Part shown: positions 9,579 through 18,221 of the stretch, piece by piece
Position numbering within the stretch: position 1 is the first letter of the stretch
Layout of the letters: each line of letters starts with the position of its first letter
Made by a program: the position numbers and the translations under genes
NCBI GenBank assembly: GCA_910588125.1
Contig: CAJUPI010000011.1
Location: forward strand, 1 to 64,000
Length of the DNA: 64,000 nucleotides
Reading direction: 5' to 3'
Origin: an uncultured Lachnospiraceae bacterium
GTDB lineage: Bacteria; Bacillota; Clostridia; Lachnospirales; Lachnospiraceae
The notes under the pieces: model-generated
What the model saw: the letters and a program-made list of their open reading frames with translations, nothing else
What the model was told of the DNA's origin: nothing
The model's database searches: none

Positions 9579-9607
9579 TTGACTTCCGGTTTGTTCACCG
9601 ATATAAT
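9579..9607 (+). promoter_or_regulatory. Sigma-A promoter for the YprB-like gene
   Basis: TTGACT (9579-9584) is separated by 17 bases from TATAAT (9602-9607). Transcription would start near 9614, leaving a leader of about 105 bases before the ATG at 9721. Confidence 0.8.
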
Positions 9608-9628
9608 CACTATGAAAGGATGCAAAAT

Positions 9629-9644
9629 CAATGTCATGACATTG
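9629..9644. repeat. Perfect 16-bp palindrome made of two element ends
   Basis: CAATGTCATGACATTG is a perfect palindrome. It equals two terminal tips (CAATGTCAT) of the dispersed element joined head to head, with everything between them missing. It lies in the leader of the YprB-like gene. It could be an excision or deletion remnant, or chance. Confidence 0.45.
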
Positions 9645-9720
9645 GGGTTAAAGTAAATCCTTTTTTATTTATGATGATGCCTGATGGTTTCTGCTTTCTT
9701 GACATCAAAGGAGTTTATTC

Positions 9721-10815
9721 ATGCTTACGATCAAAAAACAACTGGCCATTCCTGATTCCTATCCTTTAGAACGAATCGGGAAACAGGAAGAAATCCTCTT
9801 TTTTGATATCGAAACCACCGGTTTTTCCGGTGAATATTCCCGGCTCTATCTTATCGGCTGTACCTTTTTCCGCCAAGGCTGCTGGAATTTGCTTCAATGG
9901 TTTGCCGATACCGCCAATTCCGAAGAAGAGCTTCTCCATGCCTTTTTTACTTTTATCAACGAATTTCAAATCTTGGTTCATTTTAACGGTGATCGCTTTG
10001 ATATGCCTTTTCTTATCAAGCGCTGCTCACATTTTGGACTTTCCTATGATTTTTCCGCTATAGTCAGTGTAGATATCTATCGCCGGATTAAACCCTATCG
10101 AAATCTTATCGGACTAGACAGCCTAAAACAAAAGGCCATCGAAAAATTTCTTGGCGTCTCCCGCACGGATCTCTATTCTGGCGGGGAATTGATCCCCGTC
10201 TATGAGGAATATCTGCGCTCTCCGAATCCCGCTCTCTATGAGCTTCTGATTTTACATAATGAAGATGATTTAAAAGGCATGCCCTCCATCCTTCCCATCC
10301 TCTGTTATTCTGACTTTCTGGAGCATTCCTTTTCTCTGGCCGGCCAGAATATCCGGCAGGAATCCGATAAGGACGGGAAAACTCATCATTTCCTGGATTT
10401 AATCTGCCAAAGCAACTACCCGATTCCCGTTGCCTTTGAGACCGAAAAGTTTCCGTTCCGATGCCATGCAAAAGAAAACCATCTTCTGCTGTCGATTGAA
10501 CTCTACGAGGGCACATTAAAGCATTTCTATCCCAATTACAAGGATTATTATTACCTTATCTATGAAGATACCGCCATACATAAAAGCATTGGGGAATATG
10601 TTGATAAAAAAGCCCGAACGAAAGCCACTGCCAAAACCTGTTATACCAAAAAAGAAGGGATATTTGTCCCTCAACCTGGCCCCATTTGGGAACCTGTCAT
10701 GAAAAAAGACTTGAAAGATAAGCTGGTCTATTCTGCCCTTTCCGATATCCGGTGCCAGGAGGCAGAATCTTTTCAACGATATGTCATGTTAATTTTGCAA
10801 TATCTTGGAGGATAA
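9721..10815 (+). CDS. YprB-like ribonuclease H-fold exonuclease domain protein
   Basis: The 364-residue protein has a DEDD-type exonuclease fold at its N-terminus. It starts with the metal-binding strand FFDIETTGFSG (about residues 28-38), continues with HFNGDRFDMPFL, and ends the domain with HNEDDLKGM, which supplies the last acidic residues. The C-terminal third is specific to the YprB group and has no recognised catalytic motif. Its substrate is unknown. AAAGGAG lies 7 bases before the ATG. The gene has its own strong promoter and ends at a bidirectional terminator facing the chemoreceptor gene, so it is monocistronic. Confidence 0.88.
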   Translation: MLTIKKQLAIPDSYPLERIGKQEEILFFDIETTGFSGEYSRLYLIGCTFFRQGCWNLLQWFADTANSEEELLHAFFTFINEFQILVHFNGDRFDMPFLIKRCSHFGLSYDFSAIVSVDIYRRIKPYRNLIGLDSLKQKAIEKFLGVSRTDLYSGGELIPVYEEYLRSPNPALYELLILHNEDDLKGMPSILPILCYSDFLEHSFSLAGQNIRQESDKDGKTHHFLDLICQSNYPIPVAFETEKFPFRCHAKENHLLLSIELYEGTLKHFYPNYKDYYYLIYEDTAIHKSIGEYVDKKARTKATAKTCYTKKEGIFVPQPGPIWEPVMKKDLKDKLVYSALSDIRCQEAESFQRYVMLILQYLGG

Positions 10816-10836
10816 AAAGTGGGCGCCGCAAAATAA

Positions 10837-10882
10837 AAAATCAGCTTTTTCCCCTATCTTGAATACGGAAAAAGCTGATTTT
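10837..10882. terminator. Bidirectional rho-independent terminator
   Basis: A perfect 16-bp stem (AAAATCAGCTTTTTCC / GGAAAAAGCTGATTTT) encloses a 14-base loop. The stem ends give T-runs on both strands. It separates the convergent YprB-like and chemoreceptor genes. Confidence 0.9.
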
Positions 10883-10908
10883 CTATTTTACAACATCTTT
10901 TTTACTTC

Positions 10909-12570
10909 TTAAATATTTCTTCTCAACTGGAACTTACCAATCAGCCGTTTGAGAATCTGTGCCTGCCCTGCCAATTCCTCACTGGCTGCCGCACTTTCTT
11001 CTGAAGTCGCCGAATTTGACTGAATTACTGTGGAAATCTGTGTAATGCTGTCTTTGATCCGGTTGATCGCCACTTCCTGCTCTACAGAAGCAGCAGAAAT
11101 CGCCTTGATCTGCTCGGTCACTACTACTGCCCCATCCACTACGGAATGCAGAGAATCCTGGGTCATATTCGTCAGTTTGGAACCGTTATCTACCATTTGC
11201 AGCGTTTTCTCAATCAGTTCTGTCGTGTCCTTAGCAGCATCTGCACTCTTTGCCGCCAGATTACGAACCTCATCCGCTACAACAGCAAAGCCTTTACCGG
11301 CGCTTCCCGCCCGGGCGGCCTCGACGGCGGCATTCAGGGCAAGAATATTGGTCTGAAAAGCAATATCTTCGATAGTCTTGATAATATGCTGAATCTCTCC
11401 GGAACAGGAACTGATCTGGCGCATAGCCTCTGCCATCTCCTGCATCTGTCCGTTGCACACATTAATGCTCTCTCCCACCTGATCGGCTTCCTTGGTGGTA
11501 ATCGCAGCACTATCAGCATTCTTATTGATCTGCTCGGTCACCTGTTCGATCATATGCATCAGATTATCCACCTCCGATGCCTGCTCGGTAGCTCCCTGGG
11601 CAAGATTCTGGGCGCCGTCTGCCACCTGATTGGAACCAGCATCCACCTGGCTGGCCGAAGAATGGATCTGCTCCATCGTTTCGCTCAACTCACGGCTGAT
11701 CATTCCAATCGCCTTTTGAATCTCTACAAAATCACCAATATATTGGATCTTGCTCTCACTGCCCAGATTGCCGCCCGCCATCTCATTCAGCACTGCGGTG
11801 ATATCGGATATGTACGTTTTCAGATTCTTCACAGAAGTATTCAAACTATCCGCTAATACGCCAATCTCATCTTCACTGTTTATATCAATATGAAAATTCA
11901 GATTTCCCTGAGACAGATTGCGGCTGGACTCCGTAACGATCTGCAACGGCTTCACAATCCTCTTCATCACATACAACACCAGTAAAACGCTGACGATCAA
12001 AGTAACAATAACCGTAATGATCGACATCATCTCTGTCATAGCAGCTGAACGCATCAAACCGGCCTGATTCTCTGCCACTTGGCCGTTCGTAATCTCCGCC
12101 ACCTGATCTAAAAGCCCTACCAGCTTCTGGACGTCCGCCTTGGTACCGTTCAGATACATCTCATTCGCTGCCTTCTGATCCGTCTTGCCCAGCGCCAGAA
12201 CGCTTTCCGCCGACTCATGGATCGCCTGATGGATCGGCTTCATCTGCTCAATCAACTGTAAAACTTGATCATTCGGAATCTTGGACACATCCGGGTCATA
12301 GAACCATTTTCCCAACACACAGCCTTTGTAATCGGTGCTTCCGGTGAATTCTGTCCCCATGGCTACCGCAGAACACAGATTCTCCACCCAACCATAGTGG
12401 GCCTTCTCAGCAGTCAATACCAAAGAATGAATCTCTGTCCATTCTTCTGTCGATTTACTGTATTTTCTTACCTTTCCCATGCCGCTGACTGTCACAATCC
12501 CGCTGACAATCACTACAAGAAAGATAAGGGCAATGCGTACCATAATATCCTGTTTGATGCTATGCCTCAT
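10909..12570 (-). CDS. Methyl-accepting chemotaxis protein with CZB zinc-binding sensor region
   Basis: The protein (about 553 residues) has two transmembrane segments (about 10-32 and 185-205), a HAMP domain and a C-terminal signalling hairpin with the conserved tip EDIAFQTNILALNAAVEAAR. The extracytoplasmic part carries the CZB pattern: HYGW (His58), CVLGKWFY (Cys84) and the IHQAIHES helix (His114, His118). In known proteins this set binds zinc and responds to oxidants such as hypochlorous acid. CZB domains are often cytoplasmic, so this outside-facing placement is notable. The ATG at 12570 has GAGG at 8 bases. It starts 48 bases after the second receptor and is probably co-transcribed with it. 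Confidence 0.92.
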   Translation of the reverse strand: MRHSIKQDIMVRIALIFLVVIVSGIVTVSGMGKVRKYSKSTEEWTEIHSLVLTAEKAHYGWVENLCSAVAMGTEFTGSTDYKGCVLGKWFYDPDVSKIPNDQVLQLIEQMKPIHQAIHESAESVLALGKTDQKAANEMYLNGTKADVQKLVGLLDQVAEITNGQVAENQAGLMRSAAMTEMMSIITVIVTLIVSVLLVLYVMKRIVKPLQIVTESSRNLSQGNLNFHIDINSEDEIGVLADSLNTSVKNLKTYISDITAVLNEMAGGNLGSESKIQYIGDFVEIQKAIGMISRELSETMEQIHSSASQVDAGSNQVADGAQNLAQGATEQASEVDNLMHMIEQVTEQINKNADSAAITTKEADQVGESINVCNGQMQEMAEAMRQISSCSGEIQHIIKTIEDIAFQTNILALNAAVEAARAGSAGKGFAVVADEVRNLAAKSADAAKDTTELIEKTLQMVDNGSKLTNMTQDSLHSVVDGAVVVTEQIKAISAASVEQEVAINRIKDSITQISTVIQSNSATSEESAAASEELAGQAQILKRLIGKFQLRRNI

Positions 12571-12618
12571 TTTCTCCACCTCATGTTTTAATTTTTGAAG
12601 TTTTGCATACTTGTGTCT

Positions 12619-14415
12619 TTAATACTTGTCATTGCCTCCGTAAGTGGTATAGGAAGATAAATCGACATAGCTTTCATCCTCTTGAGCAGGCTCATACTGC
12701 GGCAATTCCGGCATTGCACTCATGCCGCTTTGTCCCTCTAAGCGGAACTTCTTCACCAGCTCTTTCAAGATCTGCGCCTGTCCGGACAACTCCTCGCTGG
12801 CCGCAGCGCTCTGCTCTGCCGTCGCTGAGTTGGTCTGTACCACACTGGAGATCTGATCGATACCGATAGTAATCTGGGTAATCGCTTCCGCCTGCTCCTT
12901 GGACGCCTTGGCTATCGAATCCATCATACTGGTAGCATCAGTAATGCCCGTCATAACCTGCTCTAACGATTTGGCTGTCTCGTCCGCAATTCTCTTTCCG
13001 TTCTCTACCGCATTGAGAGAATTCTCAATCAACACTGCAGTATTCTTGGATGCCTCCGCACTCTTGCTGGCAAGATTGCGAACCTCATCGGCCACAACAG
13101 CAAAGCCTTTTCCTGCCGCACCTGCCCGTGCTGCCTCAACGGCGGCATTCAAAGCAAGAATATTGGTCTGGAACGCAATATCTTCGATAGTCTTGATGAT
13201 CTTTCCGATTTCGCCCGAAGCATTGTTGATATCTGACATGGCATTCAGCATATCCTGCATTCTGCGGTTGCTCTCTCCTGCCACATCGCCCACCATCTCT
13301 GCCTTCTGGCCGGCAACCTGTGCGCTCTCGGCATTGCGGTTGATATTGCCGGAAATTTCATTGATAGAAGCAGCCAGCTCCTCAACTGAGGAAGCCTGCT
13401 CCGTAGCGCCCTGCGACAACGCCTGAGCCCCGGAGGATACCTGATCCGAACCAGAGGATACCTGATCCGCCGAACGGTTCAGCGTGGTAAGCGTACTGTT
13501 GAAGCTGTCCTTGATCTTTTTCATGGACTGGAAGATCTTCTGGTAATCTCCAATGTAAAGTTCCGGCACCGTGGAATGGATAGTAAAATCTCCGCTGGCC
13601 ATAGCACTCAACACCGTCTCAATATCACGGATGATCGTCGCCACTCCTTTCGCTACCTTATGCATGTTCCCTGACATATCGCCGAATTCATCGCTGGAAT
13701 CATAATTAACCTCCACGGAAAGATGGCCTTTTACCATCTCCTCCATGGCTCCCTCAATCTCCTTCACCGGATTCAGGATGTTGTTGGTCAGCATCACTGC
13801 AATCACGCAAGTAATCGCAAAAGCGACCGCCGCAATCACCACAGCCAATGCCAGAAGCGCGTTATCCAGAGCCATTGCTGTCTCATAGGTCTTCTGGCAC
13901 GCTGTCTCCATATTATTAAATGCAGTCTGAAGAATGTTCGCAAATTCCTCTGTCCGGGGATTATACTGATCCATCAACATCTCCTGAGCCTGACTGTCAC
14001 CCTGAGCATTATTCATGCGGGCATACTCACAGATCTGAAGACGCAGGCTCTTGGCATCTCCCATCTTCGTCTCAAAATCCTTCAATAAGGACACATCGCC
14101 CGTGTAATTGGAATAAATCCACTGCAGCTTCTCCTGAATATTGCTCACATGCTGATCCACGGTTGTAATACGCTGCTCTATTTCCGAAGAATCTGTGCTC
14201 ATCACGCTCAGCATCAGCTCCTTCAGCGCGCGCTGAAGGCTAATCCGCATCTCATAGATGTTTGCCATGGCATGATAATCTTCCTCATAGAACTTCTCAT
14301 AGCTTGCCTTTGATTTAGAAATCCCAATACCGGCGGCCACAACTGACACAAGAAATAATGTCAGTATAATGCCAAAAGACACAAGAAACTTTTTACCAAC
14401 CTTTAAATTCTTCAT
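12619..14415 (-). CDS. Methyl-accepting chemotaxis protein with four-helix-bundle sensor
   Basis: The 598-residue protein has an N-terminal transmembrane helix (about 11-32), a helical extracytoplasmic region typical of 4HB_MCP receptors, and a second membrane helix (about 188-212). HAMP, a methylation region and the signalling tip EDIAFQTNILALNAAVEAAR follow. The C-terminal tail is acidic and tyrosine-rich and ends GGNDKY; I see no CheR-docking pentapeptide. AAGGAGGAGC lies before the ATG. A sigma-28-like promoter lies at 14502-14528. It is first in a two-receptor operon divergent from cheA. The ligand cannot be inferred. Confidence 0.94.
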   Translation of the reverse strand: MKNLKVGKKFLVSFGIILTLFLVSVVAAGIGISKSKASYEKFYEEDYHAMANIYEMRISLQRALKELMLSVMSTDSSEIEQRITTVDQHVSNIQEKLQWIYSNYTGDVSLLKDFETKMGDAKSLRLQICEYARMNNAQGDSQAQEMLMDQYNPRTEEFANILQTAFNNMETACQKTYETAMALDNALLALAVVIAAVAFAITCVIAVMLTNNILNPVKEIEGAMEEMVKGHLSVEVNYDSSDEFGDMSGNMHKVAKGVATIIRDIETVLSAMASGDFTIHSTVPELYIGDYQKIFQSMKKIKDSFNSTLTTLNRSADQVSSGSDQVSSGAQALSQGATEQASSVEELAASINEISGNINRNAESAQVAGQKAEMVGDVAGESNRRMQDMLNAMSDINNASGEIGKIIKTIEDIAFQTNILALNAAVEAARAGAAGKGFAVVADEVRNLASKSAEASKNTAVLIENSLNAVENGKRIADETAKSLEQVMTGITDATSMMDSIAKASKEQAEAITQITIGIDQISSVVQTNSATAEQSAAASEELSGQAQILKELVKKFRLEGQSGMSAMPELPQYEPAQEDESYVDLSSYTTYGGNDKY

Positions 14416-14501
14416 TCGTTGCTCCTCCTTGTTGAGCCCTCATTTACCGGCCAGCCATTTATCATGATTGAAAGGCTGTCCATTCCACACTCTTTTATAT
14501 T

Positions 14502-14528
14502 ATCTCGGCACATTTTCCCATAATATAA
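14502..14528 (-). promoter_or_regulatory. Sigma-28-like promoter for the receptor operon
   Basis: On the minus strand TTAT (14525-14528), 15 bases, then GCCGAGAT (14502-14509). It has one mismatch to the GCCGATAT box and the same TTAT form as the candidates upstream of flgM and the second flagellin. Confidence 0.5.
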
Positions 14529-14567
14529 TACATATAATAAAATTTTTTCAAAAATTCTCTTTCACCA

Positions 14568-14594
14568 TTAATATTTTCTTTTTTTCGTCGATAT
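14568..14594 (+). promoter_or_regulatory. Sigma-28-like promoter for the cheA operon
   Basis: TTAA (14568-14571), 15 bases, GTCGATAT (14587-14594), followed by a leader of about 85 bases. The same TTAA-N15/16-GTCGATA pattern precedes the first flagellin, fliD and the YlqG-like gene. Confidence 0.7.
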
Positions 14595-14688
14595 TATAGT
14601 TCAGTATGTTGTGGTCTGGTATACTCTTTTTTATACAGGACTATTTTATTTTCATGCAAAACATTAAAAAGGATAGGTGGTGTATCGA

Positions 14689-16800
14689 ATGGATAACGGT
14701 ATGGAAAGTATGCTTGATACATATCTCTTTGAGACGAATTCCCTTTTAGACCAGCTGGACGAGATGCTTGTGAAGGATGAAAAACTGGGAGACTTTTCGT
14801 CGGATGATGTCAATGAGATTTTTCGTATCATGCACACCATCAAGGGTTCTTCCGCCATGATGGAATTCGGTTCTCTCTCCAGCATTGCACATCATATAGA
14901 AGATTTATTTTTCTATATCCGCGACAAGGGGATCGATTCTCTCAGCGCCCAGCACAAGAAAGAGTTATTCAATCTGATGTTCCGCTCAGAGGATTGTCTG
15001 CGCGGGCAGGTAGAAAAGGTGGAAAGCGGGGAGCCTCTCGACACAGACATGGACGCCTTTGCTTCTGAGATCAACAGCTTCTTAAAAAAGATCAGCAATG
15101 CACCGGAAGAAGCTGCCGGGACGAATTCCACGGCAGAAGCTGCAAAGACAGACTCTGTCGCGTCTGCTGCGGACGGAAACCTTCCGCAGGATCCCAGCGC
15201 CGTATGTTTTATCCACGTCTTCCTGGACGAGGGAATCGGCATGGAAAATCTGCGCGCTTTCATGATTGTCAACGCATTGAAGGAATGCGAGCTGGAATTC
15301 CGCTACTACCCGGAAAATATGGAGTCCAATCCCGATTCCTGCGCCGTCATCATTGAAGATGGTTTCTATATGGCCTTCGATTCCGAAGAGACGGCCGCTA
15401 AAGCCGGAGATCTCCTCCGGACACAGAACCATATTCGCTCTTATGAACTGGCATCCGTTCCCGAACCGGAGCCTGCACCAGCTCCTGCTGCTCCCTCACC
15501 GGCTCCGGCACCTGAGGCCGCTGGACAGGCAGCGCCTGCCGCCCACAACGAAGCGGCGCCAAAGCCTCAGGCCCCGGCTAAGCAGGCTCCTGCCACCCCG
15601 GTCAAGCAGAATCTGATCAGCGTGAACCTGATGAAGCTCGATGACTTGCAGGCTATCGTAGGCGAGATTGTAATTACTGAATCCATGGTTACATCTGCTC
15701 CCGAATTGAATCAGCTGAGCCGGGACGCTTATGATAATTTTATGAAATCCGCCCGTCAGCTGCGTAAGCTCACTGACGATCTGCAGGATATTGCTATGTC
15801 TCTGCGGATGGTTCCCATATCCGGTGTCTTCCAGAAGATGAACCGGATCGTACGGGATATGAAACAAAAATTAGGTAAAGACGTCCGCCTGACCCTCATC
15901 GGTGAGGATACCGAGATCGACAAGACTATCGTGGACAGCATCCAGGATCCGATCATGCACATGGTCCGCAACGCCATGGATCACGGGATCGAGGACGATT
16001 TCAACGATCGTATCCGGGCCGGGAAGAATTCTCAGGGTGAGATTATCCTGTCCGCCTCCCACACCAGCGGTGAGGTGATGATCACGATCTCTGACGATGG
16101 CCAGGGCATGGATCCAGACAAGCTTCTGGCCAAAGCCAAGGAACGCGGCATCCTTACCAAACCGGAAAGCGAATATTCCCGCAAGGAAGCCTTAGGGCTG
16201 GTGATGCTTCCTGGCTTCTCCACAAACCAGACCGTCACCGAGTTCTCCGGCAGGGGCGTGGGCATGGATGTGGTAAAGAAAAATGTAGAATCCGTAGGCG
16301 GTGTCGTCTCCCTCAGCAGCGAGCTGGGCAAGGGTACTACTTTCATGATGAAGATTCCTCTTACCCTCGCGATCATGGATGGCATGAAGGTGACGGTGGG
16401 CTCCTCTATATTCACAATACCCATTGCCAACATCCGCCAGTCCTTCAAAATCCTGCCTGATGAGATCATCCGCGATGAAAACGGCAGTGAGATGGTGGAA
16501 CGCATGGGGAGTTTTTACCCCATCGTAAGACTCCATCAGTTCTATGGCATCGAGACCGAGGTTACCAATTTGGAAGACGGGATTCTTATGTGGATCGAGT
16601 CCAGCGACCGCTCCTTCTGCCTGTTTGTCGATGATCTGATCGGTGAACAGCAGGTAGTAGTCAAACCGCTTCCCGTATTCTTAAACTCCTTTGAGCTTAA
16701 GAATTTTGGCGTCGGCGGTTGTACTATCTTAGGCGACGGGAATATCAGTATTATTCTGGATGTCCCAAGCCTCTACACAGCGACCTTGGAGAACATATAA
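14689..16800 (+). CDS. cheA: Chemotaxis histidine kinase CheA
   Basis: The protein of about 703 residues shows the full CheA order. The Hpt domain has the phosphorylated His49 (MHTIKGS). A CheY-binding-like domain spans about residues 165-260, and a long Pro/Ala linker about 262-310. The dimerisation helices are followed by a HATPase domain (HMVRNAMDHGIED N-box, DDGQGMD G1 box, GRGVGMDVV G2 box) and a C-terminal CheW-like domain. It autophosphorylates in receptor arrays and passes phosphate to CheY and CheB. GTG codons at 14677 and 14680 are in frame, but the ATG at 14689 has GGTGG at a better distance. It begins cheA-cheW-cheR-cheB. No cheY, cheC or cheD is in this operon. Confidence 0.97.
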   Translation: MDNGMESMLDTYLFETNSLLDQLDEMLVKDEKLGDFSSDDVNEIFRIMHTIKGSSAMMEFGSLSSIAHHIEDLFFYIRDKGIDSLSAQHKKELFNLMFRSEDCLRGQVEKVESGEPLDTDMDAFASEINSFLKKISNAPEEAAGTNSTAEAAKTDSVASAADGNLPQDPSAVCFIHVFLDEGIGMENLRAFMIVNALKECELEFRYYPENMESNPDSCAVIIEDGFYMAFDSEETAAKAGDLLRTQNHIRSYELASVPEPEPAPAPAAPSPAPAPEAAGQAAPAAHNEAAPKPQAPAKQAPATPVKQNLISVNLMKLDDLQAIVGEIVITESMVTSAPELNQLSRDAYDNFMKSARQLRKLTDDLQDIAMSLRMVPISGVFQKMNRIVRDMKQKLGKDVRLTLIGEDTEIDKTIVDSIQDPIMHMVRNAMDHGIEDDFNDRIRAGKNSQGEIILSASHTSGEVMITISDDGQGMDPDKLLAKAKERGILTKPESEYSRKEALGLVMLPGFSTNQTVTEFSGRGVGMDVVKKNVESVGGVVSLSSELGKGTTFMMKIPLTLAIMDGMKVTVGSSIFTIPIANIRQSFKILPDEIIRDENGSEMVERMGSFYPIVRLHQFYGIETEVTNLEDGILMWIESSDRSFCLFVDDLIGEQQVVVKPLPVFLNSFELKNFGVGGCTILGDGNISIILDVPSLYTATLENI

Positions 16801-16818
16801 AAAAGGGAGGAATTAAGC

Positions 16819-17307
16819 ATGTCTGAACAAATCAATGACCAGGAGCTTCTGGATCTGTCTGATTCTGTGGATTCCGATGAGAATTCCACCGTGGAGCGCT
16901 GCCTCACCTTTGAATCCGGCGACCTGATCTTATATATCAGTACCAAACATGTGATTGAGATTATCAACAACCATACCATTACCACCCTGCCTCTGGTAGC
17001 ACCTTACATCAAGGGAATTATCAATCTGCGGGGACAGGTGCTTCCGGTCATCGATCTGGAGCTTCGTATGGGGAAAAGCTGTTCCAATTCCGACGAGAAA
17101 ACCTGTATTATTATATTGGATATCAATTCTGTCTCTTTGGGGATTCTCGTGGATTCCGTACGTCAGGTAGTTGACATCAATTTAAAGAATGTGCGTCCCA
17201 TTCCCTTAAAGCGGCAGCAAAAGCTGCTTGACGGAATGGTAATTATGGATGACGGAAGCGTTTTCATGTCCATCGACTGCCAGGCGCTCTCCAGCACTGA
17301 TGACTAA
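16819..17307 (+). CDS. cheW: Chemotaxis coupling protein CheW
   Basis: A single CheW-like SH3 fold fills the 162-residue protein after an acidic N-terminal stretch of about 30 residues. Typical strands are YISTKHVIEII, YIKGIINLRGQVLPVIDL and LGILVDSVRQV. It links receptors to CheA. AGGGAGG precedes the ATG and only 18 bases separate it from cheA. The acidic, serine-rich N-terminal tail is longer than in the smallest CheW proteins. Confidence 0.96.
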   Translation: MSEQINDQELLDLSDSVDSDENSTVERCLTFESGDLILYISTKHVIEIINNHTITTLPLVAPYIKGIINLRGQVLPVIDLELRMGKSCSNSDEKTCIIILDINSVSLGILVDSVRQVVDINLKNVRPIPLKRQQKLLDGMVIMDDGSVFMSIDCQALSSTDD

Positions 17308-17373
17308 AAGCTGTTACGAGATTTTTCGTGGCCGCTTTTGAGAATTTAAGATGAAAGAAACAGGAGTAATCCG

Positions 17374-18192
17374 ATGCTGACTCTAACTGACAACGATTTC
17401 CATCGCTTATATACTTATATTAAGAAGAATTATGGAATTGACTTAAGCAAGAAAAAACAGCTTATTGTCAGCCGCCTTTCCAATACTCTGGCCGCTCAGG
17501 GCTTTCAGAATTTCTCTGCTTATGTGGATGAGATCATTTCCGGACGCGATTCAGAGATGGTGACGGCCATGCTCAATAAGCTGACCACCAATTACACTTA
17601 TTTTCTCCGGGAGGAAGCACATTTTAAATATTTTCAGGAAGTTGTTCTTCCCGATCTTGCCAAAAAGCATGCCCGGGATAAAATACTTTCTATTTGGAGC
17701 GCCGGCTGTTCTTCCGGTGAAGAGCCCTATACGATTTCCATCTATCTGAAGGAATTTTTCGGCGCTCAGGCTTCCCAGTGGGATACCCGGATTCTTGCCA
17801 CGGATATCTCTCAGAAGATCCTGAACACAGCCATTGCCGCCTCCTATAATGAGGAAAGCATTGCTCCTCTCCCCGATTCCTGGAAAAAGAAATATTTCGT
17901 CAAAACTGAGCCGGGCCGCTGTACGGTATCTCCGGCACTGAAGCAGAATGTAATTTTCCGTCCTTTTAACCTGATGGATCCCATAACCTTCAAGAAAAAG
18001 TTTGACCTGATTTTCTGCCGTAATGTCATGATCTATTTCGACCAGGATACCAAGGACGCCCTGGTACGGCGTTTTTACAATGCTACTGTCCCCGGTGGCC
18101 ATCTTTTTATTGGCCACTCAGAAGGACTGACTAAGGCGACCTGTCCTTATGAATACGTCCAGCCTGCTATCTACCGCAAGTCGGGGAAGTAG
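17374..18192 (+). CDS. cheR: Chemoreceptor glutamate methyltransferase CheR
   Basis: The 272-residue protein has the N-terminal helical CheR domain and the C-terminal SAM-binding domain. The methyltransferase signatures are SIWSAGCSSGEEPYT (SAM loop), ILATDIS and DLIFCRNVMIYFD. It methylates receptor glutamates for adaptation, opposed by CheB two genes on. The ATG follows ACAGGAG at a normal distance. The 66-base gap from cheW holds no obvious terminator. Confidence 0.96.
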   Translation: MLTLTDNDFHRLYTYIKKNYGIDLSKKKQLIVSRLSNTLAAQGFQNFSAYVDEIISGRDSEMVTAMLNKLTTNYTYFLREEAHFKYFQEVVLPDLAKKHARDKILSIWSAGCSSGEEPYTISIYLKEFFGAQASQWDTRILATDISQKILNTAIAASYNEESIAPLPDSWKKKYFVKTEPGRCTVSPALKQNVIFRPFNLMDPITFKKKFDLIFCRNVMIYFDQDTKDALVRRFYNATVPGGHLFIGHSEGLTKATCPYEYVQPAIYRKSGK

Positions 18193-18221
18193 GTTCGATT
18201 TAGAAAGAAGGTTTGATTATA

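Noticed and set aside
9614..9657. Leader peptide in the YprB-like mRNA (ATG near 9612 to a TAA near 9654)
   Set aside because: No ribosome site can fit before it, since the start would coincide with the transcription start, and the text has no regulatory pattern.
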